In this document: piece by piece, positions 1 through 7,212 of the stretch
Layout of the letters: every line of letters begins with the position of its first letter
How positions within the stretch are numbered: position 1 is the first letter of the stretch
Assembly (NCBI GenBank): GCA_003556955.1
Contig: PWQB01000228.1
Location: 1 to 9,349 of the forward strand
Direction of reading: 5' to 3'
DNA from: Nostocaceae cyanobacterium CSSed10_463m
GTDB lineage: Bacteria > Cyanobacteriota > Cyanobacteriia > Cyanobacteriales > Nostocaceae
DNA length: 9,349 nt
Program-made: the position numbers and the translations under genes
The notes under the pieces: model-generated
Told to the model about the DNA's origin: nothing
The model's input: the letters and a program-made list of their open reading frames with translations, nothing else
Databases searched by the model: none

Positions 1-2
1 AT

Positions 3-923
3 ATGCATCACACTTCTCCTAGCTGGTTACATCATGCTTTAGGATGTAGGCTAGAAAATTTTTATGTGCGTCAAGCTAATGCAATTGTTTATGTTTCTCA
101 ATTTAATTTAGATTTGGTGAAGCAGCGACAGCCTGAAGCCCAAAAATCAAAGTTCCATTTGATTCGTTGTGGTGCTGATCCGCAGGATTTTGCTACTCCG
201 ATTTCAGCAAAACTTATTGATACAAATTTCGAGATTATTTATACTGGTGGGATGAATGGCTGGTATGAATTTTATCATCGTCCTGAAGAAAAAACACTGC
301 TGAAAAAACTCTACAGGGCTGGGATGGAATTAGGCTATTATCGCCGAGCGAAAATTGATTATCGCAGTTCTAGCCCAGTTTTTGCAGGTAAAGCAATCCA
401 ACAAGTATTAATTCAATATCCTGAATGGGAGAAAAAAATTCAGCTAGGAATTTATGGAAATAGCTTCCCAGAGTCTGTTGTCCAAAGGGTTTTACAAAAC
501 CAAAACCTGACAGATGTTGTTTCTGTTTTTGGTAGTTTACCTCATTTTGAAGCCATTCAAATCGCCCGGAAAGCAGACCTTTTATTTATTACTCTCCCAA
601 ATCGTCCGGATAATAGTTCTGGCGGACGTATTTCTTGTAAAACCTATGAATATTTGATGACAGATCGCCCCATTTTGGCAGCAGTACCTAAAGGTGAAAA
701 CTGGGACTATTTACAAGATAAGCCAGGAGTTTGGTTAGTTGAACCTACTGATATTTCAGCCATGAGTGAAGTGATAAAAGACATAGCAGCAGCTAAATTT
801 TCTGGTTTTCCTCTGAGGTTTGAACGGACAGATATACAGGAGGAACTTAGCTACATAAATTTAGTTCAGGATTATTTAAAAATCTTAGACACAGTTTGCT
901 CAAAAACAGTTATTGCTAATTAA
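3..923 (+). CDS. GT4-like glycosyltransferase, 5' end outside the window
   Basis: This is the C-terminal 306 residues of a GT-B-fold glycosyltransferase, probably transferring a sugar in polysaccharide assembly. The frame is open to the window edge, and the first visible residues (MHHTSPSW) read like the middle of an N-terminal Rossmann domain. The ATG at 3 is therefore probably internal, with about 100 residues missing upstream. Visible landmarks are VYVSQ (29-33), where the N-domain ends; EIIYTGG (77-83), the first strand of the C-domain; and GGRISCKTYEYL (207-218) followed by DRPILAAVPKGE. In related enzymes the latter loop is the nucleotide-sugar binding region, usually written S.K.FEYLA..RPIL. 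Between residues 84 and about 130 lies a long, charged, Tyr-rich segment that is much shorter in many relatives. The stop is 5 bases before the next start, so the two genes are probably cotranscribed. The family call is fairly safe; donor and acceptor sugars are unknown. Confidence 0.8.
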   Translation: MHHTSPSWLHHALGCRLENFYVRQANAIVYVSQFNLDLVKQRQPEAQKSKFHLIRCGADPQDFATPISAKLIDTNFEIIYTGGMNGWYEFYHRPEEKTLLKKLYRAGMELGYYRRAKIDYRSSSPVFAGKAIQQVLIQYPEWEKKIQLGIYGNSFPESVVQRVLQNQNLTDVVSVFGSLPHFEAIQIARKADLLFITLPNRPDNSSGGRISCKTYEYLMTDRPILAAVPKGENWDYLQDKPGVWLVEPTDISAMSEVIKDIAAAKFSGFPLRFERTDIQEELSYINLVQDYLKILDTVCSKTVIAN

Positions 924-928
924 AACTG

Positions 929-2098
929 ATGAAAATTACTCTTACTTGCAACACTGGTTTAGGTACAGGAGGACAAGGTGTTTGTTTAGCTAATGCAGCA
1001 GTAGGTCTAAGCAAACTAGCCGATTTAACTGTATATTGTTCAGGAGTGGAAAAACCTCAAACCCATTTTCCAGTTAATCCTTTGGGCTATTCTCGCTGGA
1101 GTAAAAGATTACTGGCTACTCCTGTGTTGCGTCGTCGTCATGATTTGGCTGTATTGTTGAGTGATTTACATTTTGATCAGCAGGTAAGTAAGCAATTGCA
1201 GTCTCAACCTTGTGATTTAATCATGGGGGTAGCAGGTCAAACTAATTTAAGTTTTAAAACCGCCAAAGCTAAAGGTGCAAAGACTTGGTTATATTGCTTG
1301 AATAATTACTTACCATTCATGCAGCAACAAATTCAGCAAGAGATGAAATCTCTGAATGATCCGACTGTGGCGACGATGAACCCGATGATGTTGCAACGCT
1401 TTTCTGGTGAGTGTCAGCAAGCTGATTTAATTGTTGTACTTTCGGAAGTCGCAAAACAAACTTTTGTAAAAGCTGGATTTGCTTCAGAAAAAGTTGCCGT
1501 TTTGACACCTTTTGTAGATACACAGAGATTTCGTCCTACCCCAAAAACTGATACAGTATTTCGGGTACTTTATGTCGGGACAATTGAACCACGTAAAGGT
1601 ATACCTTATTTAGTTGATGCTTTTTTACACGCTAATATTCCTAACTCAGAATTGTTGATAGTTGGGGGAACTTCTACCCGTGCTTTGCGGATCTTTATGG
1701 AAAAGACATTAAATCAACACTCTCAGATTAAACAGGAGTTTTGGGATTTTAGTAGTGCTGACCCGACACAAATTTTTGGTAAATCTTCGGTTTTAGTATT
1801 ACCTTCTGTAGAAGATGGTTTTGGCTTAGTGGCATTAGAAGCAATGGCTTGTGGACTACCTGTAATTGTCACGTCCCAATGTGGTGCGGCTGATGTTGTA
1901 GAAAATGGTGTGAATGGTTTTGTAGTACCACCTAGAGATAGCCAAACTATGGCAGAAAAATTGGTTTTTTTGGCAGAAAATCCAGATAAATGTCTAGAAA
2001 TGGGTAAATCTGCCAGAGGTGTAGCCGAAGCACAAACTCAAGCACGTTACCAAGAAAATTTAAGCCAAATATTTAGTCATCAAGGAATGCTTAATTAA
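929..2098 (+). CDS. GT4 family glycosyltransferase (group 1)
   Basis: This is a complete 389-residue GT-B enzyme of normal GT4 length. It would use a nucleotide sugar to extend a membrane-linked glycan from the cytoplasm; no signal peptide or membrane segment is visible. The N-domain begins MKITLTCNTGLGTGGQG, with the glycine-rich loop typical of the acceptor side. The C-domain starts near residue 205 with FRVLYVGTIEPRKG. The donor-binding motif is EDGFGLVALEAMACGLPVIV (295-314), followed by GAADVVENGVNGFVVPPRD. In the classical E-x7-E pair the first position is Asp (D296) and the second is E304; a Glu sits one residue earlier. The start at 929 lies 5 bases after the previous stop and has no clear Shine-Dalgarno sequence, so translational coupling is plausible. 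The substrate cannot be read from the sequence. Confidence 0.9.
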   Translation: MKITLTCNTGLGTGGQGVCLANAAVGLSKLADLTVYCSGVEKPQTHFPVNPLGYSRWSKRLLATPVLRRRHDLAVLLSDLHFDQQVSKQLQSQPCDLIMGVAGQTNLSFKTAKAKGAKTWLYCLNNYLPFMQQQIQQEMKSLNDPTVATMNPMMLQRFSGECQQADLIVVLSEVAKQTFVKAGFASEKVAVLTPFVDTQRFRPTPKTDTVFRVLYVGTIEPRKGIPYLVDAFLHANIPNSELLIVGGTSTRALRIFMEKTLNQHSQIKQEFWDFSSADPTQIFGKSSVLVLPSVEDGFGLVALEAMACGLPVIVTSQCGAADVVENGVNGFVVPPRDSQTMAEKLVFLAENPDKCLEMGKSARGVAEAQTQARYQENLSQIFSHQGMLN

Positions 2099-2147
2099 GT
2101 TTAATTCAATATATGCAACCCCGCTAATTGAAAAATGCTTTATGTAG

Positions 2148-2167
2148 CTTGATGTTTGAATATCAAG
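2148..2167 (+). other. Small hairpin before the split GT4 gene
   Basis: CTTGAT and ATCAAG form a perfect 6-bp stem around an 8-base loop, 4 bases before ATG 2172. There is no T-run after it, so it is not a standard terminator. If it forms in the mRNA it would sit over the ribosome site of ATG 2172, a mild argument for the later start at 2199 or 2229. It could also be chance in AT-rich DNA. Confidence 0.25.
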
Positions 2168-2322
2168 ACAAATGTATTTCTCAGTATATAAGTTAAAGAT
2201 GAATTATTCATTAGTTCTTGATCAAAAAATGATTTATCACTGCTCCCGTGCTGATATTAAAGGAGGTGGTGGTATTGAAACTTATTTAGCGTCTTTAGTA
2301 AATTCTCAAATCACTGGGATTA

Positions 2323-2330
2323 GCGATCGC
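2323..2330. repeat. HIP1 octamer
   Basis: Exact GCGATCGC, the highly iterated palindrome of many cyanobacterial genomes, inside the N-terminal half of the split GT4 gene. It supports a cyanobacterial host; no local function is implied. Confidence 0.9.
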
Positions 2331-2502
2331 ACTCTTGCTTCTCTAAAAAATATAGATCAAAAACAGCCCCAATTGCTGCATATTCACGAACCAGATATGC
2401 TGCTGGATTTACGGGAAGAATGCCCGGCAATATTGACTCTGCACAATCACTCTAGCTATTGTCCCAGTGGGACAAAATATTTAGCCAAGCGGAAAAAAGT
2501 TT

Positions 2503-2510
2503 GCGATCGC
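2503..2510. repeat. HIP1 octamer
   Basis: Exact GCGATCGC, immediately followed by GCGATC, so the palindrome is almost doubled. It is the second copy in the split GT4 gene. Confidence 0.9.
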
Positions 2511-2738
2511 GCGATCAATCCTCTGGGATGTACTTGGGGACATTTAGTAGATGGCTGTGGTAGTCGCCGACCGCAAAAAATTCTGCAAAATTGGCACAAT
2601 GCTCACCAGCCTCTAGAAACCCTGAAAAAACTGCAAATTCCTGTGATTGCTAATAGTGATTATGTGCGTCAACAGATCATTAATAGTGGTTTAGCAGCAG
2701 AGAGAGTAGTAACATTGCGCTGTGGTGTGAAAGCACCA

Positions 2739-2741
2739 TAA
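2739..2741 (+). other. In-frame TAA that splits the GT4 gene
   Basis: This single TAA is the only interruption between two halves sharing one frame (48 bases, 16 codons, from the stop to the TTG at 2790). It falls in the linker between the N- and C-terminal Rossmann domains. Reads covering this position would show whether it is real. Confidence 0.85.
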
Positions 2742-2937
2742 TCTCCGACTGCACCGCTAAATTTAACAACTCATCAAAATCAGCGTATTTTGTTCGCTGG
2801 TCGAATTGTTCCTGATAAAGGGGTGGAATGGCTAATTAAAGCTTTAGCACAAACTAACCAACGCATTCATTTAGATATCGCCGGTGATGGTTGGAGTAAG
2901 CCTAGTATGGAAAAATTAGCACGTCAGATGGGGTTAA

Positions 2938-2945
2938 GCGATCGC
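2938..2945. repeat. HIP1 octamer
   Basis: Exact GCGATCGC in the C-terminal half of the split GT4 gene, the third copy within about 620 bases. Confidence 0.9.
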
Positions 2946-3388
2946 ATTACTTGGCATGGTTGGTGTAATGGCGAAAAACTAGAATCACTTTATCAACAGT
3001 GCTTTGCTGTAATTTTTCCTAGTCTTTGGCCTGAACCTGCTGGTTTGGTCACCCTCGAAGCCTATAGCCACTATCGCCCCATTATTGCTAGTGCAGTCGG
3101 TGGTATTACCGAATACGTGCGAGATGGTGAAACCGGAATTTTGGTTCCCCTTCACGACATTAAAAAGTTAGCCTCTGCTATCAACGAATTAGGAAACAAC
3201 TTTTCCCAAAGTCAATTAATGGGTGAACAAGGTCAGGCTTGGTTCCAGGAAGAGTTCACTATTGATGTTCATATTCAGCGTTTAAAAGACATTTACGAAA
3301 AAACTATTACTGAGTTTCATTCCAGAAAATTGGTTAATTGCCAGTAAGAACTTACCAAATACTATTTTTCTCCATCTCATAATTAACA

Positions 3389-4411
3389 ATGGAAAACCAG
3401 AAACCGAAAATTGTAGTAATTACACCCGTAAAAAATGAAGCTTGGATCTTAGATCGGTTTTTATCTGTCACTAGTGAATTTGCTGATCATATAATTGTTG
3501 CTGATCAAAATTCTACTGATGGCAGTCAGGCGATTTATAAAAAGTATCCCAAGGTGACACTGATTGAAAACAAATCAGAAAGTTTTAATGAATCAGGTCG
3601 GCAGTTATTATTAATTCAAGCAGCCAGAGATTTAGTTCCAGGACATAAAATTATTTTAGCTTTGGACGCTGATGAAATATTAGCATCTAATGCTATTCAT
3701 ACTGCAAGCTGGCAAGCAATGCTGAAGGCTAAACCAGGCACAGTATTATTTTTTGAAAAGCCAGATTTATTTGTCACAACTCATCAATGTCTGAGAACTG
3801 GTATTCTCACACCCCTGGGTTATGTTGATGACGGTGCTGAACATCGGCCGCAGAAAATTCATAGTGTCAGGATTCCTATGCCTGAATATGCTACAAGATT
3901 ACATATTCATGATATTAAGGTGATTCACTATGGTATCACTCGTTTGGATGCCCATGCCTCAAAATTACGTCTGTATAGTGTAATTGAAAATGTCTTAGAA
4001 GTTGGTCATTTTATAGGTAGGCGATCGCGCTATCCTTCAAAACCCGATTACTTGAGTATGGGAAAATTAGAAACTGCTGCTCAAGAGTGGTTTACAGGCT
4101 GGGAAGAACGGGGAATTGATATGCATACAATTATCAAACAAAAGTATTATCACTACGATTTTGAAGTACTGCGTTATTTTCATAAATACGGCATTCAACG
4201 CTTTTGGATGGAAGATATTTGGGCTTATGACTGGGAAGCTTGCCGTCAATATGCTCAATCAATAGGCATGAGTAATATCCCTGATTATCCAATTTCTAGA
4301 ACATCTAAAAAGATAAATTTCATGAAAATTGTGGATCTCACAATGTCAATGAGTACTCAATCCTATAGATATCTTTCTGCCGTTCTTAAACCCGCAATCA
4401 AGTTGGGTTAA
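3389..4411 (+). CDS. GT2 family glycosyltransferase
   Basis: This 340-residue GT-A-fold enzyme would transfer a sugar from a nucleotide donor with a divalent metal. The N-terminus shows the GT2 pattern IVVITPVKNEAWILDRFL (8-25), then IIVADQNSTDGS (35-46), which places the uridine-binding Asp, and the metal-binding motif LDADEIL with D93-A-D95. The second half is rich in Trp, Tyr and His (for example KQKYYHYDFEVLRYFHKYG) and has no clear membrane helix, so the protein is probably cytosolic or peripheral. The DQ.STDGS form and the Trp/Tyr-rich tail differ from the other two intact GT2 proteins here, so it is not a recent duplicate of them. The ATG at 3389 follows a 41-base gap and lacks a strong Shine-Dalgarno sequence, but it is the natural family start. 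The acceptor is unknown. Confidence 0.88.
   Translation: MENQKPKIVVITPVKNEAWILDRFLSVTSEFADHIIVADQNSTDGSQAIYKKYPKVTLIENKSESFNESGRQLLLIQAARDLVPGHKIILALDADEILASNAIHTASWQAMLKAKPGTVLFFEKPDLFVTTHQCLRTGILTPLGYVDDGAEHRPQKIHSVRIPMPEYATRLHIHDIKVIHYGITRLDAHASKLRLYSVIENVLEVGHFIGRRSRYPSKPDYLSMGKLETAAQEWFTGWEERGIDMHTIIKQKYYHYDFEVLRYFHKYGIQRFWMEDIWAYDWEACRQYAQSIGMSNIPDYPISRTSKKINFMKIVDLTMSMSTQSYRYLSAVLKPAIKLG
4021..4028. repeat. HIP1 octamer
   Basis: Exact GCGATCGC inside the GT2 gene at 3389, where it is read as part of RRSRY. Confidence 0.9.
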
Positions 4412-4510
4412 AACATTAATTACATACTCCTCACTACCAGGTATTACTACAGACAGCAGCTTAGTATGAATTTTTAAATTTGAATCAAAACTTTGTGAGC
4501 TAAAAACTAA

Positions 4511-5596
4511 ATGAAAAAGCTTATTGTTTACATTGCGGAAGTGATTCTAAGCGAAGAATCTGGTATGGGTCGAGTTGCTTGGCATTGGAAAAATGAATTT
4601 GAAAGCCAAGGCTACGAATTTCTACATATCGGTCCAGATGAAACAGGCCCATTTGCTCATAAAGCATTCTTCCCTTATGCCGCTCGGCGCTTCTATAAAA
4701 AATTGGCTAGAGAAGCCTCTGTCTTTATAGTTCATGAACCTGCTTCTGGATTCTTCCTATCATTTAATATTCCTGTTGTAGTAGTTAGTCATGGGCTAGA
4801 GCGAAGAGCTTGGGAATTGGAGTTGCAAGATAAATATGGCAGCTCTCAAAAATTAAAATTGCGGACAAAGTTACTTTTTCCCCTATGGCGATTGCATTAT
4901 TGTGATTTAGGTTTACGAAAAGGAAATCTTTTACTTCTTCTCAATCAAGAAGATTGTAAATTTACTGAGCAATATTATCACAGAAATTCTCAAGATATAT
5001 TTTTATACAAGAATGGAATTTATCCCTATCATGTAAATGAAACACCACAGATTAACAATCCATTTACTATTCTTTTTATGGGTTCTTGGATTGAGCGCAA
5101 AGGAATTAAAACGTTGGTTGATGCTGCTCAAATTTTGCATGAACAAGGCTTAACTTTTAATTGGTTGCTTGCAGGTACAGGTCTTGAACATGAGGGTGTT
5201 TTAGCTTCCTGGCCAAAGCATCTTCATCCTTATTTGGAAATAATTCCGAAATTTTTGGCATCTGATGAGCTAAGTCTGTTTATGCGTTCTCAAATCTTTG
5301 TTCTGCCTAGCTTTTTTGAAGGACAACCTTTAGTGCTACTACAGGCAATGGCATCTGGAAGCTGCTGTATCACTACAAATTGCTGTGGTCAAAAAGATTT
5401 GATTCGTCATGGGGATAATGGGTTACTTTATGAAGCAGGTGATGCAGGGAAGTTAGCTTCTCTAATACAACAGTGTGCTAATGATAGCCAGTTGAGAGCG
5501 ACTCTTGGTAAAAATGCAAAAACTTCAGTCGAAAATCGGTCATGGAAAACAGTATCTGCTGAAGTAGTAGAACGCGTAGAAGCTTTAATCCAATAG
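4511..5596 (+). CDS. GT4 family glycosyltransferase
   Basis: This is a complete 361-residue GT-B enzyme for cytoplasmic glycan assembly. The N-domain has SGMGRVAWHW (17-26) as its glycine loop and VVVVSHGLERRAWELE near residue 94, a common acceptor-side pattern. The C-domain opens with FTILFMGSWIERKGIKTLVDAA. The donor loop is FFEGQPLVLLQAMASG (268-283), where the E-x7-E motif reads E270-x7-Q278. The second Glu, which usually contacts the donor ribose or phosphate, is thus Gln; variants of this kind occur in GT4 subfamilies, so activity is not excluded. It ends QKDLIRHGDNGLLYEAGD plus helices, as expected. The 99-base gap upstream is one of the longest between intact genes here and is AT-rich, so a promoter could lie there, although I cannot point to convincing boxes. 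The ATG has no good Shine-Dalgarno sequence. Confidence 0.9.
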   Translation: MKKLIVYIAEVILSEESGMGRVAWHWKNEFESQGYEFLHIGPDETGPFAHKAFFPYAARRFYKKLAREASVFIVHEPASGFFLSFNIPVVVVSHGLERRAWELELQDKYGSSQKLKLRTKLLFPLWRLHYCDLGLRKGNLLLLLNQEDCKFTEQYYHRNSQDIFLYKNGIYPYHVNETPQINNPFTILFMGSWIERKGIKTLVDAAQILHEQGLTFNWLLAGTGLEHEGVLASWPKHLHPYLEIIPKFLASDELSLFMRSQIFVLPSFFEGQPLVLLQAMASGSCCITTNCCGQKDLIRHGDNGLLYEAGDAGKLASLIQQCANDSQLRATLGKNAKTSVENRSWKTVSAEVVERVEALIQ

Positions 5597-5831
5597 AAAA
5601 TTTGTGGAAAATTCCTTACTATGATTACATTACTTACTATTGCAATACCCTCATTTAATCGTGCTACATTGCTTGCTAAACAGCTAGCATGGCTACATCA
5701 AGAAATCAAAGGCTGTGAATCTGAGTGCGAAATTTTAATTTCTGATAATTTCTCAACTGAGAATAATCAAGATATTATCAAAAAAGGGCAAACCATTTTT
5801 AGTGAAACTACATTTAAATCCCATAGGAATA

Positions 5832-5878
5832 TATAGGAATCCGCTTTGATTGCTGTTCGCGTAGCGTGGCGTAAAGCC
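5832..5878 (+). repeat. Left inverted arm of the MITE
   Basis: The outer 20 bases pair with 5989-6008 at 17 positions. The inner part, GCGTGGCGTAA at 5864-5874, pairs perfectly with 5967-5977. The arm could fold with the right arm into a long hairpin in RNA. Confidence 0.8.
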
Positions 5879-6006
5879 TGACGGCATAGCTGCGCTTAGA
5901 GCCATAATTACTCGTAGAGGTAGGGAACAGGAAAAAATGAATAACGTGTACCGAGTTTTATATGGCTTACGCCACGCAAGCTATCAAAAATCAAATAGGA
6001 GTCCTA
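5834..6006. mobile_element. 173-bp MITE-like element with TA target duplication
   Basis: Imperfect inverted ends face each other: TATAGGAATCCGCTTTGATT at 5832-5851 and AATCAAATAGGAGTCCTATA at 5989-6008, 17 of 20 pairs matching and including the flanking TA on each side. The inverted similarity continues inward through a perfect 11-bp match (GCGTGGCGTAA at 5864-5874, its complement at 5967-5977), giving arms of about 45 bp. The element has no coding capacity. TA at 5832-5833 and again at 6007-6008 fits a 2-bp target duplication, as made by IS630/Tc1-mariner type transposases; such a transposase elsewhere in the genome would have moved it. Deleting the element plus one TA rejoins the interrupted GT2 frame exactly, which independently fixes its borders. 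The central part (CTCGTAGAGGTAGGGAACAG) resembles sequence I remember as widespread in Nostoc-type genomes, which I cannot verify here. Together with the flanking pseudogene it fills the otherwise gene-free stretch 5837-6160. Confidence 0.85.
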
Positions 6007-6008
6007 TA
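5964..6008 (-). repeat. Right inverted arm of the MITE
   Basis: Read on the minus strand this arm begins TATAGGACTCCTATTTGATT and ends GCGTGGCGTAAGCC, mirroring the left arm with a few mismatches and small gaps. Confidence 0.8.
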
Positions 6009-6160
6009 GAAAATATTAGATCAATGGGAAATGTTATTCATTGTCTAAAATGAAGTAATACGAAATATGTATAAAAAATTAGCAATGATGACGATTTTGA
6101 TCTATTTCTCTAGGAATAGTAAACTTAAACATCTCACGAGTTAAACTAGTCTCAAAAGCC

Positions 6161-7147
6161 ATGCCAGATACTCAACCTTTAGTCAGTGTAGTTATCCCCA
6201 CTTATAATCGACCAGAGTATCTCCATCAGGCGATATCCAGTGCTATTAACCAAACATATCAAAACATTGAAATCATTGTTTCGGATAACTGTAGTCCAGA
6301 AAATCCCCAAGAAATTGTAGAATCTTTTGCAGAGCCACGCATTCGCTTTTGGCGACAACCGCACAATTTAGGCATGATTGGCAATCAGATGCACGCCTTC
6401 AAAATGGCACGTGGTAAATATCTGGCGAGTCTCCACGATGATGATATGTGGAATCAGGATTTTTTAGCCAAACTTGTACCACCATTAGAAGAAAATTCTA
6501 ATTTAATTTTGGCTTTTTGTGATCAATATATTATTGATGCCAATAGCAAAATTAAACATACACTTACAGAAGTAAACACACGGAGTTACAAGCGAGATCA
6601 ACTGGCAGCAGGAGTTCATCAACCATTCTATGAAATTGGGTTAATAGATAAAAGCATAGCCACTGCTGCCGCTTGTGTAATTCGTAATCACTTGATTAAT
6701 TGGGATAATATCCCCGCAGAAGTTGGCGGTATGTGGGATTTATATTTAACCTACCTCTGCTGCATATCCGGTTATGGTGCTTACTATCATCCAGAAAAAC
6801 TCACACTATATCGAGAACACGAGCAGACTGATACCCAACTTAGCGGTAGTAAAAACGCACAGGCAAAAATTCGTAAAGCCAAAAATGAAATCTTCTGTTA
6901 CCAAATTTTTAGGGACGCTCCTGAACTAAAAGCATACAAAACATACTTTCAAGAAAAATGGTTAGAATCTCATACAACTTTAGGCATTGGTTTACTGCGA
7001 AATCAACAAACAGAACTAGCACGTACTTACCTTTGGCAAGCTTTAAAACAGCAGAAATTTAATTTCCGCACCATAGCAGCACTCAGCCTCAGCTTCATCC
7101 CCAAAATGTTAGCTAATCCAGTCATAGGAATAGCAAAATCAAACTAA
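6161..7147 (+). CDS. GT2 family glycosyltransferase
   Basis: This is a complete 328-residue GT-A glycosyltransferase of usual length. It starts LVSVVIPTYNRPEYLHQAI (7-25), then YQNIEIIVSDNCSPEN (33-48), with the nucleotide-binding Asp at 42, and the metal-binding motif LASLHDDDMW (88-97, D93-D95). Later landmarks are AACVIRNHLINWDNIPAEVGGMWDLYLTYL, the usual acceptor region, and LYREHEQTDTQLSG, a pattern frequent in GT2 enzymes after the catalytic core. The C-terminal part is helical, without an obvious membrane span. It is the closest relative in the window of the decayed GT2 just upstream and might partly replace its role, although identity is low. The ATG at 6161 has no visible Shine-Dalgarno sequence. 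Since the pseudogene and the MITE precede it, transcription must pass through them or start in 6009-6160. Acceptor and sugar are unknown. Confidence 0.9.
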   Translation: MPDTQPLVSVVIPTYNRPEYLHQAISSAINQTYQNIEIIVSDNCSPENPQEIVESFAEPRIRFWRQPHNLGMIGNQMHAFKMARGKYLASLHDDDMWNQDFLAKLVPPLEENSNLILAFCDQYIIDANSKIKHTLTEVNTRSYKRDQLAAGVHQPFYEIGLIDKSIATAAACVIRNHLINWDNIPAEVGGMWDLYLTYLCCISGYGAYYHPEKLTLYREHEQTDTQLSGSKNAQAKIRKAKNEIFCYQIFRDAPELKAYKTYFQEKWLESHTTLGIGLLRNQQTELARTYLWQALKQQKFNFRTIAALSLSFIPKMLANPVIGIAKSN

Positions 7148-7200
7148 TATGGTTCCTGCATCTCGCTTAATTTTTCCAACTTTAAATTAATAGTTAATAA

Positions 7201-7206
7201 GAGAGG
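7201..7206 (+). promoter_or_regulatory. Ribosome binding site for the GT4 gene at 7213
   Basis: GAGAGG lies 6 bases before ATG 7213, one of the few good Shine-Dalgarno matches in the window, and it supports this start. Confidence 0.7.
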
Positions 7207-7212
7207 TAATAA

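Larger units (their letters stand above)
2172..3347 (+). pseudogene. GT4 glycosyltransferase split by one in-frame stop codon
   Basis: Two halves of one GT4 enzyme lie in the same reading frame. The N-terminal half (2172-2741, 189 residues) contains IKGGGGIETYLASLV (29-43), the acceptor-side glycine loop, and ends VVTLRCGVKAP. After TAA at 2739-2741, sixteen sense codons (SPTAPLNLTTHQNQRI) lead directly into LFAGRIVPDKGVEWL. The C-domain then carries a full E-x7-E (EPAGLVTLE) and GGITEYVRDGETGILVP. With the stop read through, the product would be about 391 residues, or 372 from the more likely start ATG 2229 (MIYHCSRADIKGG); ATG 2199 is also possible. Neither start has a convincing Shine-Dalgarno sequence. 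The first in-frame start-like codon of the second half is TTG 2790, which also lacks one, so independent translation looks unlikely. Both halves are otherwise intact, so the lesion is recent or a base-call error; a C-to-T change (CAA to TAA) would be the simplest cause. Confidence 0.8.
5621..6113 (+). pseudogene. GT2 glycosyltransferase remnant, MITE-interrupted and decayed
   Basis: The first 71 codons encode a GT2 N-terminus: LLTIAIPSFNRATLLAKQL (4-22) and CEILISDNFSTENN (36-49). The frame stops at TAG 5834-5836, made by the end of an inserted element. If bases 5834-6008 are removed, ATA (5831-5833) joins GAA (6009-6011) and the frame continues as ENIRSMGNVIHCLK, stop TGA, SNTKYV, stop TAA, KISNDDDFDLFL, stop TAG (6111-6113). 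That second part matches the next gene's NLGMIGNQMHAFKMARGKYLASLHDDD in spacing, including the Asp-rich metal motif. The gene was therefore a real GT2, hit by the element and then by at least two nonsense changes. About two thirds of a usual 300-residue GT2 is missing after the DDD, so a deletion is likely too. It is almost certainly non-functional. The start lies 24 bases after the upstream GT4 gene, consistent with former membership of the same operon. Confidence 0.85.

Noticed and set aside
1317..1523. Minus-strand open frame of 68 codons inside the GT4 gene at 929
   Set aside because: It lies fully within a well-supported gene, has low-complexity composition and no ribosome site. The other minus-strand frames (4067-4258, 6179-6364, 7605-7931, 7847-8092, 8058-8261, 8458-8670, 9069-9266) were rejected for the same reasons.
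2148..2167. Rho-independent terminator before the split GT4 gene
   Set aside because: The stem is only 6 bp, AT-rich, and not followed by a T-run.
2790..3347. C-terminal GT4 half as an independent gene, giving a two-subunit enzyme like Alg13/Alg14
   Set aside because: It would need to start at TTG in the middle of the expected first strand of the domain, without a ribosome site. The 16 in-frame linker codons upstream are better explained by one gene with a nonsense codon.
4412..4510. Promoter with TAGTAT as -10 box near 4462
   Set aside because: There is no convincing -35 at the right distance, and AT-rich DNA gives such matches by chance.
5834..6006. Structured non-coding RNA or riboswitch in the gap between GT2 genes
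   Set aside because: The foldable arms are explained by the inverted ends of an element with a TA duplication, and its removal restores a coding frame.
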